From positions 60,787,001 to 60,851,000 of the forward strand of contig JAUMIR010000005.1 of the NCBI GenBank assembly GCA_030847615.1: a stretch of 64,000 bases of DNA, in the 5' to 3' direction. This document shows positions 22,712 through 34,400 of the stretch, one piece after another (the stretch's first letter is position 1; each line of letters opens with the position of its first letter). Position numbers and translations under genes: made by a program. The notes under the pieces are model-generated. The model was given only the letters and a program-made list of their open reading frames with translations, was not told where the DNA came from and did no database searches. Source of the DNA: Gambelia wislizenii (lineage: Eukaryota; Chordata; Lepidosauria; Squamata; Crotaphytidae).

Positions 22712-22931
22712 CTTTGTGGAACTGTGGTTTGAGTGTTGGTCTACTGCTCTGGAGACCAGGGTTCAAATTCCTGCTCAGACATGGAAGCCCACCAGGTGGC
22801 CTTGGACAAGTCACACTCTCTCAGCCTCAGAGGAAGGCAAAGGCAAACCCCCTCTGAACAAATCTTGCCAAGAAAACCCCTCAGTAGGGCTGTAAGTTGG
22901 AAATGACTTGAAGGTATACAACAACAACAAA
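22712..22931 (+). mobile_element. tRNA-derived SINE
   Basis: Head ACTGTGGTTTGAGTGTTGG, B box CCAGGGTTCAAATTCC, body CTCTCTCAGCCTCAGAGGAA, then CTTGCCAAGAAAACCCC and tail TTGAAGGTATACAACAACAA. Full length and the cleanest SINE of this family in the window. Confidence 0.88.
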
Positions 22932-23022
22932 CCCTGATTTGACATGTAACTGAAGAGCAAACATTTCCAAGAGTGTTAGCTGAGCATGCCAATACAATAT
23001 TATGGATGGCATCCAGACCTTA

Positions 23023-23130
23023 GAAATGTTGTTTTAAATTTTTTGGACTACAGCTCCCAGAATTCACCAGCCAATATGGCCATGCTAGCAGATTCTGGGA
23101 GTTATAGTCTTAGAAAAGCAACTTTTAAAT
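23023..23130. mobile_element. Palindromic MITE fragment
   Basis: GGACTACAGCTCCCAGAATT and GATTCTGGGAGTTATAGTCT are inverted halves about 40 bp apart, followed by AAAAGCAACTTTTAAA. Confidence 0.55.
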
Positions 23131-23390
23131 GATCTGCCTCAACCAAGGAACTTGTATCCAAGTACTGTACCATACATGTTACAATAGCATTGGTATTTTT
23201 TCAAAAGTTTCTTTAGAACATAAGCACCATCTCGTTGATGCCATTAAAATGGGTGAGGGATATTTGAGCACCATCCTGAGGCAGCATAGTCAATGCTGGG
23301 AGCAATTGCAATTAAACTACATTTGGAGGATCACATGTTTCCCATCCCTGCACTAGAATGTGTGCTCTGAAGAATATGTGCTTCCTGAAG

Positions 23391-23447
23391 AGCAGGGGGG
23401 TGGACTAGATGGCCCTTGTGGTCTCTTCCAACTCTATGATTCTCTCT
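23391..23447 (+). mobile_element. CR1 LINE 3' terminus
   Basis: GGGTGGACTAGATGGCCCTT, GTGGTCTCTTCCAACTC and TATGATTCT match the ends of the CR1 copies at 11367 and 51578. Confidence 0.75.
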
Positions 23448-23830
23448 GCTTTGTAAAAGTAAAGGGATATTCACACATCTTATGTGTGCTAAATTACTGG
23501 CTGGTTCAGACATTGTGTATGGCTCTGTAAAGTGTAATGTGTATCAAAAAAGCAAAAGCTTGGCCTTTGTGTGTGGGTGCAGGCATAAGTCTTTGTAATG
23601 TAGGGATACAGAGTAAGGCCAGTTTCCTCCAACAAGCAAATTTTGGGAAATTCCTCTGCATCTGCTCAGAATGCTGCAGCTGTTGATGATGGTGATGGTG
23701 ATGATGTTTGGTTTCAGAGTTTTGGAAAGAAAAGTGTTTGGCATCATACCTTGAAATAGGTGATGGGACTATGTTCTCATGAGTGATATTAACAAAAGGA
23801 TATGGGAAAAGCCCGGCTAAATAATTTCCT

Positions 23831-24040
23831 GGGGCTTTTTCATACTTCACAACTATAGCACTATGATTCCACTTAAACTGCCATTGCTGCATCCCAATGG
23901 AATCCTGGGACTTGCAGTTTAGGGAGAGTTATTATTTAGAATTCTCAGCCAAAAAGTTATAGTGCCTCACCAAACAGAACACCCAGGATTCCATAGGATA
24001 CAGCCATGACAGTTAAGTGGAATCATAATGCTATAATTAT
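23831..24040. mobile_element. Palindromic MITE (GGGCCCTTTC family)
   Basis: Starts GGGGCTTTTTCATACTTCAC. Inverted inner halves are AGCACTATGATTCCACTTAA and TTAAGTGGAATCATAATGCT, plus GGAATCCTGGGACTTGCAGT and CCCAGGATTCCATAGG. The right terminus is lost against the next element. Relatives: 28626 and 58717. Confidence 0.75.
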
Positions 24041-24658
24041 GGACATTATCAGGCTAGCATCTAAAAATGCTATAATTCCACAAATGAAGATAGCGGAAAC
24101 ATCATGGCATTATTACACTTATTATCGCACGTTGCTGTAATTGCACAAAAGAACCACAATAGAATTATTGCATGATGACCACGGGCACTTTAAGAATGGG
24201 AGTTTATTTCCATGATTTAGCATGAGCAAGATTTCAGTGGTTCTCATGAGGAGACATGAGCACACCTAACTTTAAAAAAAATTAATGAAGTAAATGAATA
24301 CACAAGCACTGAAACAAACCTAACAACGTGCAAAATAAACGGGATAGTTCATTAAAAGAGTGTCCTATGCTTTGTTTTCATGTTCTCACCCGGAGGTTTT
24401 CTCACTGAGGACCACCCAGTCACACTGTACTCTCACGATTACAATGGGACATGGTTTTGCAGACCTTCTATACCATAAAAACAAAAAGCAATATTGAAAA
24501 TCTATTCACAGCTTGTCCCATAAATTAGAAGAAACACCTTTTTTCGCAGGTGGAGTATGCTGTAACCACATGAAGATTATGATATCATGCAAAAGTGGGA
24601 CCTTTCGCACTACTGTGGTGTCGTAATCTTGCAACTTTTGCCATGTCAGATAATGTCC
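24041..24658. mobile_element. DNA element, GGACATTATC termini
   Basis: Left end GGACATTATCAGGC; right end reverse complement GGACATTATCTGACATGG. 618 bp, no transposase. Interior words such as ATGTTCTCACCC, ACACAAGCACTGAAAC and CACAGCTTG recur in the elements at 31409 and 32928, so these three are relatives. Flanking triplets TAT and TGT are nearly matching. Confidence 0.7.
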
Positions 24659-25124
24659 TGTGTAATATGAAAGAGCCCTTGTTCTGAATATGGGTATGTA
24701 GGCTGTTCTTTCTGTCTTCCACCCATTACTAATAATTTTGCTCTTCTGGGTTTTTTAATGTTGTTTTTCTTTTTCTTTTTCTTTTTTGTTTTTACTCAAA
24801 TTGCTTTTTCATCTTGCCTTGCCCTTCTGCCCAGTTGCTCTCCTTCCTTGAGAAGGTGTGGTTTCCCAGCTAGGAGAGCTTTGTCTTTGTTGCTAAGTTA
24901 CTCACTTGGCTGCTGAATACTGAGTTAATCAAATAGCACAGACCCTTCTTCCCCTTATTCCAGTGTGGCTGGGTCTAGGATGCAGCTCCTGATACTCAGT
25001 GTGGCTCCAGGCATACAATTCTGGCAAAGCTTTTGCTGCAAGTATTGGCACCTTCTTGCATGCCATATACAATCCAAGGACATTCCCATGGTGCACTAGT
25101 TTATTGTTAACATGGCCCAGTGAT
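24659..25124. other. No assignable feature
   Basis: T-rich tract TTTTTCTTTTTCTTTTTC at about 24765. Otherwise nothing recognised. Confidence 0.4.
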
Positions 25125-25205
25125 AGAGCTTTGGAAAAGTTACTTTGGGGACTGGAACTCAGCCAGGTTTAGTCCTAGAAAGTAACTTTTCCATGCTCTG
25201 CCTAT
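25125..25205. mobile_element. Short palindromic MITE
   Basis: AGAGCTTTGGAAAAGTTACT and AGTAACTTTTCCATGCTCTG are inverted ends only about 80 bp apart. Confidence 0.6.
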
Positions 25206-26487
25206 GTGAGACCTGCTCACTGTTCCCTATTCTCTTTCTAACAAGGCCAACTTTTGAAGTTGAGCTGACTGTTCACATTAAAGTCCCCTAGCCATTTTCT
25301 TCCTGCTTTGTTTTAAACTAGATCTTTCCTCCCATTTTCATCCAAAATACAAGTATTTGCTGGGACTTACTCTCTGGTTTGCAAATGGAGGCATTTGACC
25401 ACTTGTCCCAACATGCTGAATGGCTGAATGGCTTTTTCTCCATTTGTTCTTTTCTTTCAGCTGACTGCTTTTCTTCCAACCCTGCCTGCCACTTCTTTCT
25501 TTGAGAGCTGCCAAAATTTTTTCTCTTCCCTGTTTTTGTGTGCTGATTAATTCTCTGCACATTCCAGGAACATCGCCCAGAATGATGAATTCAATCTACT
25601 GATGTGATTCTTGTATGGGAAAAAGCCATTATGTCCCTCATCACTGTTGGTCATTGAACTGCCCAGTTCATTGCACAGCTTCCTTAAACTTGCATCCATA
25701 GATTTGGGAAATACAGCTCCCGGATTCCCTATGATAACATGGTGACTGGCTGGATTTGGGCATTGTACCCCGCAAAAGTAATATTTTAAAGCTCTGGTTG
25801 TTTTGCATCTTACAGTGATGTTGATTTTTGATTTAATGAATGCTCAACGAAAAATAATCATCACTTTCTGGTTTTGCACATATACAGAGATAATAGAATT
25901 AGAAATGCTTTGGTTTTCTCTGTGTTTATTATACACAGTTAATAACATGGTTTTTATGCTAGTTTTTGTGCATATTCATAGATGAAGATGATTAACTGGC
26001 ATCTTCAAAAATCAGTGAGCCCACTGGATAAATATTAAGAGCAGACATAATGTTACTTTCTCTCTGTTAGGCTTTAGAAACATCTGTATTTTGTAAGTTT
26101 TTCATTAGCTTTCCAAACAAAGGCTGTTTCTGCAGTGTAAATGTCGGTCTTACACACTGAAATACATTTATTCCTTGTCTGTAAGATATTTCTGAAGTAG
26201 TGTGTCTTATCTACAACTACTCCCTAAACCTGGTGATGCTGTAGTAGCAGACATAAACCAAATGTTTGGATTTTTTAAGAAGTTTTTTAAATGTAACTTA
26301 TATCCCAACTTTCTCCCAACATGAGATCCGTGGCAGTGGTTTTCCACATTACCAGAATAAAACTGGTTTAAGCAAATAAAATTCAAGCAGGTATGCCCAG
26401 CCTTGACCTTAGTCTGACTGAACTCAGATAACTATGACAACCATTCTCACAATTCAGTAGTTACACAAAACCATGACTTATAGCTTA
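25206..26487. other. Unassigned; dispersed-repeat words at 26290
   Basis: ORFs at 25318-25562 (minus, Lys/Gln-rich) show no motif. AACTTATATCCCAACTTTC at about 26298 is a weak relative of the repeat at 10641. Confidence 0.4.
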
Positions 26488-26711
26488 GGAGATTTTCAGA
26501 CTACGCTGTTATAGTGTTACTATTCCACTTTAACTGCTCTGGCTTCCTCCTGTGGAATTCTGGGGCTTGTAGTTTACTGAGGCCTAAGAGCTCTCTGGCT
26601 GAGAGTTGCAAATGCCCCTCCCTAAACTGCAAATCCCAGGATTCCACAGGAGGCAGCCAGAGCAAATATAGGGGAATAGTAACACTATAATAGTGTTGTC
26701 TGAAAATCTAG
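26488..26711. mobile_element. Palindromic MITE with TTA target duplication
   Basis: Left end GGAGATTTTCAGACTACGCT; right end reverse complement CTAGATTTTCAGACAACACT. Inner mirror words TAGTGTTACTATTCC on both sides. TTA on each flank (26485-26487 and 26712-26714), as expected for PIF/Harbinger-type integration. Confidence 0.8.
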
Positions 26712-26734
26712 TTAGACTTAAAACCAATTTAGAC

Positions 26735-27291
26735 CCAGTATGGTGTAGCAATTTGAGTGGTGGTCTAGGATTAGACTTGGGAAACTGGGGACTTTTTCAG
26801 ACACCCCATACCACGCAAGAAGTTTCCGGAACAGTTATGACACTGTCGCACACTAAGGGGTCCGTTTCAGATGATGACATCCCTCTCTTGGCATCGTCTG
26901 TTACTGTTCCAGGTATGATTGGAGGCAGCTGCGCCATTTTTTACTCATGGACAACTTCCGTGAGTAAAATATGGCACGGCTGCCTCCAGTCATACCCGGA
27001 AGAGTCATGGATGACACCGAGAGAAGGATGGCAGCATCTGAAACGGACCCCCTGCCACGCAACAGCATCGTAACTGTTCCGGAGGCTTCTTGTGTGGTAA
27101 GGGGTGTCTGAAAAAGTCCTGGGTTTCAAATTCCCACTCAGCCATGGAAACCTACTGAGTGATCCTGGGGAAGCCACACTCTGTCAGCCTCAGAGGAAGG
27201 CAATGACAAGCCTCCTCTGAATAAATCTTGCTAAGAAAGCTCTAGGATAGGGTCAGAGTTGATTGGAAGGCACATAACAATAACAGTGACT
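26735..27291 (+). mobile_element. tRNA-derived SINE split by a DNA element
   Basis: First part 26735-26788 has CAGTATGGTGTAGCAATTTG and the A-box region. The second part from 27120 has GGGTTTCAAATTCCCACTC (B box), TCAGCCTCAGAGGAAGGCAA and the tail CACATAACAATAACAG. The DNA element 26789-27119 sits between A and B boxes, so this copy cannot be transcribed as a SINE. Confidence 0.85.
26789..27119. mobile_element. Palindromic DNA element inside a SINE
   Basis: 331 bp. Left end GGACTTTTTCAGACACCCCA; right end reverse complement GGACTTTTTCAGACACCCCT. The two halves mirror each other nearly to the centre (e.g. GGAGGCAGCTGCGCCAT against ATGGCACGGCTGCCTCC). TGG occurs on both flanks (26786-26788 and 27120-27122), a 3-bp target duplication confirmed by the interrupted SINE. 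Confidence 0.85.
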
Positions 27292-28006
27292 TAAGCCTGC
27301 ATTTATTATTTTCATTTAAGAAGCCTAGAATGGAGCTTCTGCCTCTTCCTCCTCCTCCCTACAGTCCTGTGCACCATCCTATGCCTTTCAAAACCTCCAG
27401 CTGGTTTTAGGGGTGAACACAGAGCTGCGGAGGGGAAGGGAGGATTGTTCTCCTCCTGGCTCTGCTGATGTAAACATGTCCATCAGCAGAACCACCCCAG
27501 AAGATCCTGACCACAGAGCCTTTCTTTAAAAAAAATAAATATACTGTACACTGATAAAGAAGTTCCTGGTGGCTAGCTGGGACTAGCCTTAGACAGGTAT
27601 CTGATCCACTAACAATTCAATACTGTCTTTGGCAAACAACAGCTGCAGGAAGGCAATGCAGTGAGGAAGGAAGAACCTCCCTTTCAGCTTCCTCAGCTAC
27701 AGGGCTTCCCAACAGTTGCCAGACATAATTACTGCTTTGTATTGGTCAAGATTCCAGCCTTCAAATTATTCACCTCTTGCTTTCATATCTGGCAACTGAG
27801 TTTGAAGCAGTTTGCCCATGCAACATGTTGGGCTATATGATATTGTGACTGCTTCAGCCCTACAGTTCTGTGCTGTGTATTTGCTCAGTCCTATGCGCAG
27901 TATTGGCAGAAGACAGGATTAGACTCAGAACTTCCTGCTCTTGGTATAAAACAACTGACTGCTTCTGGCACAGAATGCTGGGCTCTATGGGAGTAGTCCC
28001 AACAAT
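27292..28006. other. No assignable feature
   Basis: No clear repeat ends. The ORF 27870-28157 runs into the next palindromic element and is not a gene. Confidence 0.4.
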
Positions 28007-28312
28007 GGACATTTTCAGACACGTAAAAAGTGCTGTGGAGGGCTCAGGGCCAGTTTCTGACGATGACGTCCCTCTCGCATTACCCTCTGTGTTCCTTTCC
28101 ATGTCGCATGGAAGCAAAAGGTGCCACTTTTTATTCACGAAGAACTTCTGTGAGTAAAAGGTGATGCCTTTTCCTTCCATGTGATACAGAAGGAGGGTAA
28201 TGTGAGAGGGACAGCGTCATCAGAAACTGGCCCCCTGCTGCAAAACAGGTGCGTACCAATCCCGAGCCCTCCGCAGCACTTTTTACGCATCTGAAAATGT
28301 CCAATCTTACTG
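28007..28312. mobile_element. Palindromic DNA element, sister of 26789-27119
   Basis: 306 bp. Left end GGACATTTTCAGACACGTAA; right end reverse complement GGACATTTTCAGATGCGTAA. Near-symmetric halves share GTGCTGTGGAGGGCTC, GGGCCAGTTTCTGA and GTCCCTCTC. AAT on both flanks (28004-28006 and 28313-28315). Confidence 0.85.
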
Positions 28313-28441
28313 AAGGCTTTTCAGATTTCTTTTTCTTTTCAGGAATAACTGTGGTGATTAATTGATTTATTGATTGTATATGAATAAAGACAGTGCACAT
28401 AGAAATGAATGTACAGAAGGTTCTCTGTAATCAAGAACCCT

Positions 28442-28444
<3 letters not shown>

Positions 28445-28471
<27 letters not shown>
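28445..28471. repeat. CA microsatellite
   Basis: About 13 uninterrupted CA units. Confidence 0.95.
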
Positions 28472-28472
<1 letters not shown>

Positions 28473-28625
28473 TTCCCTCATAATGAATGTTGACATTTTG
28501 CTGAAGACACATAAGACCCCAGATATTCACGTTCACTCCCCACAGCTGTTTCATTTGGATGGCACTAGAAAAAGTGGTTAAACAGTCTCAGAACACAAGT
28601 AGAAAAATTTCTCTGCTCCCTCCTG

Positions 28626-28804
28626 ATCATTTTTATACCACTTTAACTGCTGTGGCTGCATCCTACAGAATCCTGGGATGTGTAGTTTGATGAGGTGCTA
28701 TATCTCCTTGGCAGAAAGGTCTAAATGCCTCATGGAACAATAAATCTCAGGATTCCATGGGATGACACCACAGCAGTTAAAGTTCAATTTTAAAAGCTAT
28801 AATA
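28626..28804. mobile_element. Palindromic MITE (GGGCCCTTTC family), partial
   Basis: ACCACTTTAACTGCTGTGGC with CCTACAGAATCCTGGGATG, then AGGATTCCATGGGATG and CACAGCAGTTAAAGTTC as the inverted half. Outer ends eroded; directly followed by a Tigger MITE. Confidence 0.65.
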
Positions 28805-29046
28805 TAGTGGGACTCCCGTATCCATGGGACCAATATCTGCTATTTCAGTTATCAACAGAACACATACCATAGAATCTTACTAGAAAAGGTGTCCTCTCTA
28901 GTCATTTTCTAGGTCCTCCAAGGCAACTCTATGGTATTTTAAACCAGAAGTCCCATTATTTTGAATGGCATTCGCTGTTATCCGTGGTTTTCAGTATCCA
29001 TGGTAAGTCTGGGAACCAAAACACTGTGGATACGGGGCTCCTACTG
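28805..29046. mobile_element. Tigger-like MITE, complete
   Basis: 242 bp between TA pairs. Left end TAGTGGGACTCCCGTATCCA; right end reverse complement CAGTAGGAGCCCCGTATCCA. Confidence 0.8.
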
Positions 29047-29364
29047 TAATTTGGTATGAAAGAGACCAATGCAGTAATCTGTTTTAGCTCCTATTTAACA
29101 GCCAGAGCGCAAGGAGAAAGTTCTGTTTTATCTGCTAAACTATAGCCAAATGACCAATGTAGGTAAAGCCCCTGTGCTTCAGTTTTTAAAAAAAACAAAC
29201 TATAATAGTTGTCTTTTGAAGAAAAAGAAAAAAATACAACTGGAATTCCTCTTCTGTCCTCACAGAATATTAAAACAGCATTAAATAAAGGAACAGAACT
29301 CTCTGTGGGAAATGTTAGCTATAAACCAAAATGGATCTGTGCTTAAAGCACAAAATGTCTCAAA

Positions 29365-29495
29365 CAGCCTTCCCAAACCTGGTGCCCTCCCGATGATTTG
29401 GACTGCAGCTGGTATTATCTCCAGCATATTGCTGGCTGGAGATGACATGCATTATAGTCTGATACAACAGGAAAACAACAGGTTGGGGAAGGCTG
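29365..29495. mobile_element. Palindromic hAT-like MITE
   Basis: Left end CAGCCTTCCCAAACCTGGTG; right end reverse complement CAGCCTTCCCCAACCTGTTG. Inner mirror around GGAGAT and ATCTCC. An 8-bp duplication is not evident. Confidence 0.65.
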
Positions 29496-30174
29496 GAAAA
29501 CAACAAGAAATCCTTCTTCAATAAATCTAAAATGAATAATAAATGTTTATTTTGGTGGCTAGCACTACTCTTGATTATTTTATTTAAAATATAAGGAGTC
29601 TACTTTGTTTTGCGTGAAAGTTTACTTAGGTATCCATTATTTAAATATTTCCCATGTGCATATACTCGTATATGCATGTACGCGTACATCACTGTTTAAT
29701 TTTCTGGTTTTATCTAATAGTGGAGAGTAGAATATCTTAACCTTCTGTATGAATTTGTAGAGGAGCACTAAGAGACATAAAGGCTAATAAAAGCATCTTT
29801 CCATATATAGGCAACCTTCCTTCCTAATCCCAGCACATGAATAAATCAAATAAATTGCATCATTAGGAAGCTACTGGAGAAGGCAGAAAATGCCCGTCAT
29901 TTCCCCCATTTTCCTGGGTCATCTATTGATTTCCTTTCCAGTCTTCTGTTACTAGTTCCTTGTCAGATGTGATCAGCTGGATTTCATATCCCATTAAGAG
30001 ATTACATAGAGAGAATCCATTCATACATACAATCCATCTACAATAATCTTTCAGCATTCAACTCTCCATCTGGGATCTCCCAAAGGATAAAGTCTCATGA
30101 GAAATCATTTAGCTCATGTGAACTTTTAAATTTTTTAAAAACATGGGTTGAATCTTATGGTACACTGCTGTTAG
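29496..30174. other. Unassigned; two short hairpins at 29657-29690
   Basis: GCATATACTCGTATATGC and ATGTACGCGTACAT are adjacent perfect palindromes. Nothing coding. Confidence 0.5.
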
Positions 30175-30211
<37 letters not shown>

Positions 30212-30223
30212 CACACACACACA
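30175..30223. repeat. Compound GT-TA-CA palindromic microsatellite
   Basis: About 10 GT, then about 8 TA, then about 6 CA units. The whole is alternating purine-pyrimidine and self-complementary. Confidence 0.95.
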
Positions 30224-31408
30224 TATGGTAAACACAATTTTAATTGGAAATGTGCCATTTGTGATTGTTTAACACAATATACCACATTTCTCAAAAACCT
30301 TATTTGGTAAGTCTCATCACTGAGGTGAAACAAGCGAAGATGATGTCCACTTCTTATATTGCCCTCACTTTATAAGGTACTTGCAAATACCTGCACCGGC
30401 TCCAGGGTACATAGAGCAAGAATGCTGAGGCCTAGTGAGGTAGGGTGAGCTCTTACTGTAGACATTACCAGACATTTTAATATTATAAGAGGACATGCAT
30501 TGGCAAACAAAAGGATACAGATTTGGTATACCATTTGGATATGCTAGTTTATATGTATAGGTACGATTTGAGAAACAATTACTGTGATTTAACAAGAAAT
30601 GAAATACAGTAATCTAAACGCAATCGGGAAGGTTGTGCCTGCTTAATCTGTTTCCATGGGCTGTTAACTGTTGATAGGCACCTTCATGGTTCCTGCTTCC
30701 CTATCATATGGTTCTTCTAGTCTGGATAAGACTGTGGGTCCATCCAGAGAGGTATCATTTAAAAGTACTGCTTTCCCTATTACTCTACCATTTTATTTCA
30801 AATTTCCTTTCCAGAATCCCGTCCAGACTCCTGTCTTATCAGGATGTTTCCCTTGTTTCTTCAACATACCACTCTCAACAGCAGCACTGGTATCACGGGC
30901 TCCTTTTAGGATTTTTTTTAATGTGGGGTAGACCTATTTTAACATGACTTGTCAATCCGAGGCTTCTTGCCAGCTGCCCAAAGCAATTCCACTGGGCTTC
31001 CAAGATAGCTCACCAGGCTACATTTCAGACCATTGAATCTCTGGTTCTCGTTCTGCATCTTCTGGAGCCCACAAAATAAAAAGCCTTGAGTTGAATCAAG
31101 GGTCCCATTTTTACAAAGGCAAATCGGAAATGGATGTGTGGGGCAATGGGATTTCCCACACTCCCAGCAAACAGAGGTTAATGTCCTGTGCCAGCAACAG
31201 AAAGGCTAAAGTAATCAGCTTCAGTCACAACATTTGCATTTGGACTAGTAGCAAGTTCACCAGGTGGCTTTAGGACTTCTGCCAGCCTTTACTCTACCTT
31301 GGACAGTTGTTTTGTGGTTGAAACAGGATAACCCCACACATAGTGAGCTTTCTGGAGGAAAGACTGGAGACAGATGTCATAAACAGGCAAAGACTGTTTT
31401 GCATCTTT
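30224..31408. other. No assignable feature
   Basis: ORFs at 30671-30947 (86 and 79 codons) lack motifs. No repeat ends recognised. Confidence 0.4.
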
Positions 31409-31945
31409 AGAGATTATCAGATGAGTATCTAAAAACATTTTTGTCCCACTATATTTTAAAACATAAGTACCCTGGCATAATAACACTTCTTATTACATGC
31501 TGCTGTAATCACAAGAAAGATCCGTCCCTAAATTATTGCAACACAACTGCTAGCACTGTTACTGCTGTGTTTTCACATGGGCGAGACTTCGGCAGTTCTC
31601 GCAAGAAGATTCAAGCTTGCTTAAAAGTCGAAAAACACCTAAATTAATAAACGAAACAAACACACAAGCACTGAAACACACTGAAAAACTTGCCATCAAG
31701 ATGGGGAGGTTCATAAAAAGAGTGTTCCGTACCTAGTTTTCGTGTTCTCACCCAGAAGTGTTCTGGTGGGGACAGCCAATTGATGCTGTAATCACAAGAG
31801 CAGAGTGGGATGTGGTTTCACACCAAGGCAGTACCATGAAAAAAAACACCATGGGAGATCAATTGACAGCTTGGGCATCAATAAAAAAGAATGCCTTGTT
31901 CACAGCAGCATAACGCATGGAGGATACAAGGAGGATGACACTATC
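31409..31945. mobile_element. DNA element, relative of 24041-24658, right end lost
   Basis: Starts AGAGATTATCAGATGAGTAT. Shares CATGCTGCTGTAATCACA-like text, ACACAAGCACTGAAAC, GTGTTCTCACCCAGAAGTG and CAATTGACAGCTT with the elements at 24041 and 32928. The right terminus is cut off at or before the palindrome at 31946. Confidence 0.55.
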
Positions 31946-32175
31946 AAAAGAATTGATATCAAGAACATTTTCTAATACACAAATTCCTCCAGATCCAAAG
32001 GAGGTAATACTTGGAATTGAATGGGTTCAATACAGGTGATGTGTCCATTAGCAATTCAGCCATAGATAGGAATGGGCACATTCACCTGTATTGAACCCAT
32101 TCAATTCCAGGTATTACCTCCTTTGGATCTGGAGGAATTTGTGCATTAGAAAATGTTCTTGATATCAATTCTTTT
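31946..32175. repeat. Long near-perfect palindrome, about 100-bp arms
   Basis: Left arm 31946 to about 32046, right arm about 32073-32175, loop about 26 bp. AAAAGAATTGATATCAAGAA begins the left arm and its exact complement ends the right arm. Only two substitutions and one 1-base indel are seen between the arms. No coding. Confidence 0.9.
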
Positions 32176-32660
32176 TAAATAAGAAAGAAAGAAAAAATTG
32201 CAACAAAGAAATGGGTACACATCAATTTTAGGTTTTTTAAAGATAGTATGGGTTTCATTTATGATAGAAGCTAGATTATAAAATCACTTAATGGAAGTAC
32301 TTTAATAGTGGTAAATAATCATTAGTTGAGCTGGGGGAGTCATTAGTAGTCTAGGTGTGTGGGGTTTTGTGGTGCTTTTTGTTTCCAGTTGGTTTTGTCC
32401 ATATGTTTTTAATGCATAGAAAATTAAGTATGTTTTCTCTTTTTCTTTTTTCTGTTGCATGTGTATAAGTGTGTTAATACACAGATGTTTTTAAAAAAGA
32501 AAATAATTTGTTTATAATAGGTTGATTTTCCTTTTGAAAACATAATAGCCAATATTGGTTTCCTAAGAAAATAAGATAGAAATCATTAGTATATTTAATT
32601 TTGTTTAAAACAAGTAACTTCTGAATAATATTAGAAATAAATAAATAAATATTGAAATGT
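32176..32660. other. Unassigned AT-rich, AAAT repeat at 32636-32652
   Basis: Purine tract AAGAAAGAAAGAAAAAA right after the palindrome. No other feature. Confidence 0.5.
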
Positions 32661-34400
32661 TGTTACCTGAATTACTGGGGGGTTGTGGGAACCCCACTCA
32701 CGTTAGATATAAATATGGAGAATTTTAATTCGCTCAATACGGCAGTGAGAGGTGAGGTACAATGGGATCTTTTGACCTACATATACCAGTACTCACTGAC
32801 AAGACTCAAAGCCAGGAAATAAAATAAAAATGTTTTTTATTGAAAAATAATCTCAAGAACACACACACATTCAGGCTTCAAGCAGTCACACATGGCTAGC
32901 AAAAAGAGTAGGAAGTATTGGAATAGAGGACTTCATCACACCAACCCCCAAAAGCCCAATTTTTTGCCAGCATCACTTTTCCGTTTTTATGCCAGGAAAA
33001 GAACTCCCCATGCTGCACTTACCTTGCCTCCCATCCAAAGGCTTCCTGGCAATGAAAGGGGAAGTGAATAGAGCTTGCGAGAAGATGCTCACGTGGGAAA
33101 TTCAAAGAACAAAAACAACACACAAAAAGGTTTTAAAAGCACATACACAGACTTAAAAACTTCCAGGTAACCCTGGGAGGGTCATAAAAAGTATGTCACT
33201 TACCTGGATGTTGCGATCTCACCCAGAAGTGCTTGTGCTGGAACATCCATTCATGCTGCATTCATGTGAGTACAATGGCGCGAGGTTTCATACGCCAGCA
33301 CTCTGGCACTTAAGCACCATGGGGGATCAATTGACAGCTTCAGCTGGTTTTGGCCAATACATAAAAGTGAAGGGTGACGTCATCTGTTCTGTGCGCCTTT
33401 TCGATTAAAATCATTTTTATTAAGGCTTTTGACATATAAAAGTAAACATATAGACCTCATAGACACATTTAACCTCCTTGTATAAAACAATTCAAAACAC
33501 CTCAAAACAAAACAATAAACAAAACTTAAATTTAAACTTGAACACCTAAAAATATAACATATAATTAGAAAAAAATCCTCTCTTCCCTTAAAATACATGT
33601 TTCTAAACTGCTTCTACATTTAAATAATTTAAGTTTCTACCTCTTCTTTATCTACCATTTCACTTAGTCCATTTATTTATCAACCTATTAATAATTCACA
33701 TTCCTACCTAAGTTACAGGGGGAAAAACTAATAATACCCGTAATAATAACAATATTCCTTAACTGTTAAATCCTAATGTACATGTATCCCCTCTTATATA
33801 TTTTTAATACAGTACATTATAAATGTCTCCCAAGTTTCCATAAAGTTTTGCATAGCACTTCCTTTTATTAGGTTTGTTAATTTATCCATTTGTGACACTT
33901 GCATTAATTTCTCAATCCAATCCATACAAGTTGGTATTTTTTTTGGATTTCCATTGCCTTGTGTAGACCAATCTTACTAAATTATTTTACTAAATTAGTT
34001 ACTAAATAATTTATTAATTTACCATGCTTCATTTTGTTTTTATTATCTAGAGCTAACATATTTAATAAGCATAGTTCTGGTCTTTGTTTTATTCTGAATC
34101 CTAATATTTTTTTCATTATTAAATTGATTTTGGACCAAAATCTTTGTGTCTTTGTACACTTCCACCATAAATGAAAGGATGTCCCTACATGACCTTTACA
34201 TTTCCAGCATAAATTTGAACAATTTTTGAAAATTTTAGCTAATTTTTCAGGAGTTAAGTACCAATCATACATTATTTTGTAAAAAAATTATTTTAAATTA
34301 TAGGAACAGGTAAATTTTAGCCCTTTATTCCAACTATATTCCCACTGATTCATATAAATATTATGCCCTACATTTGTTGCCCATTTAATCATGCATTGTT

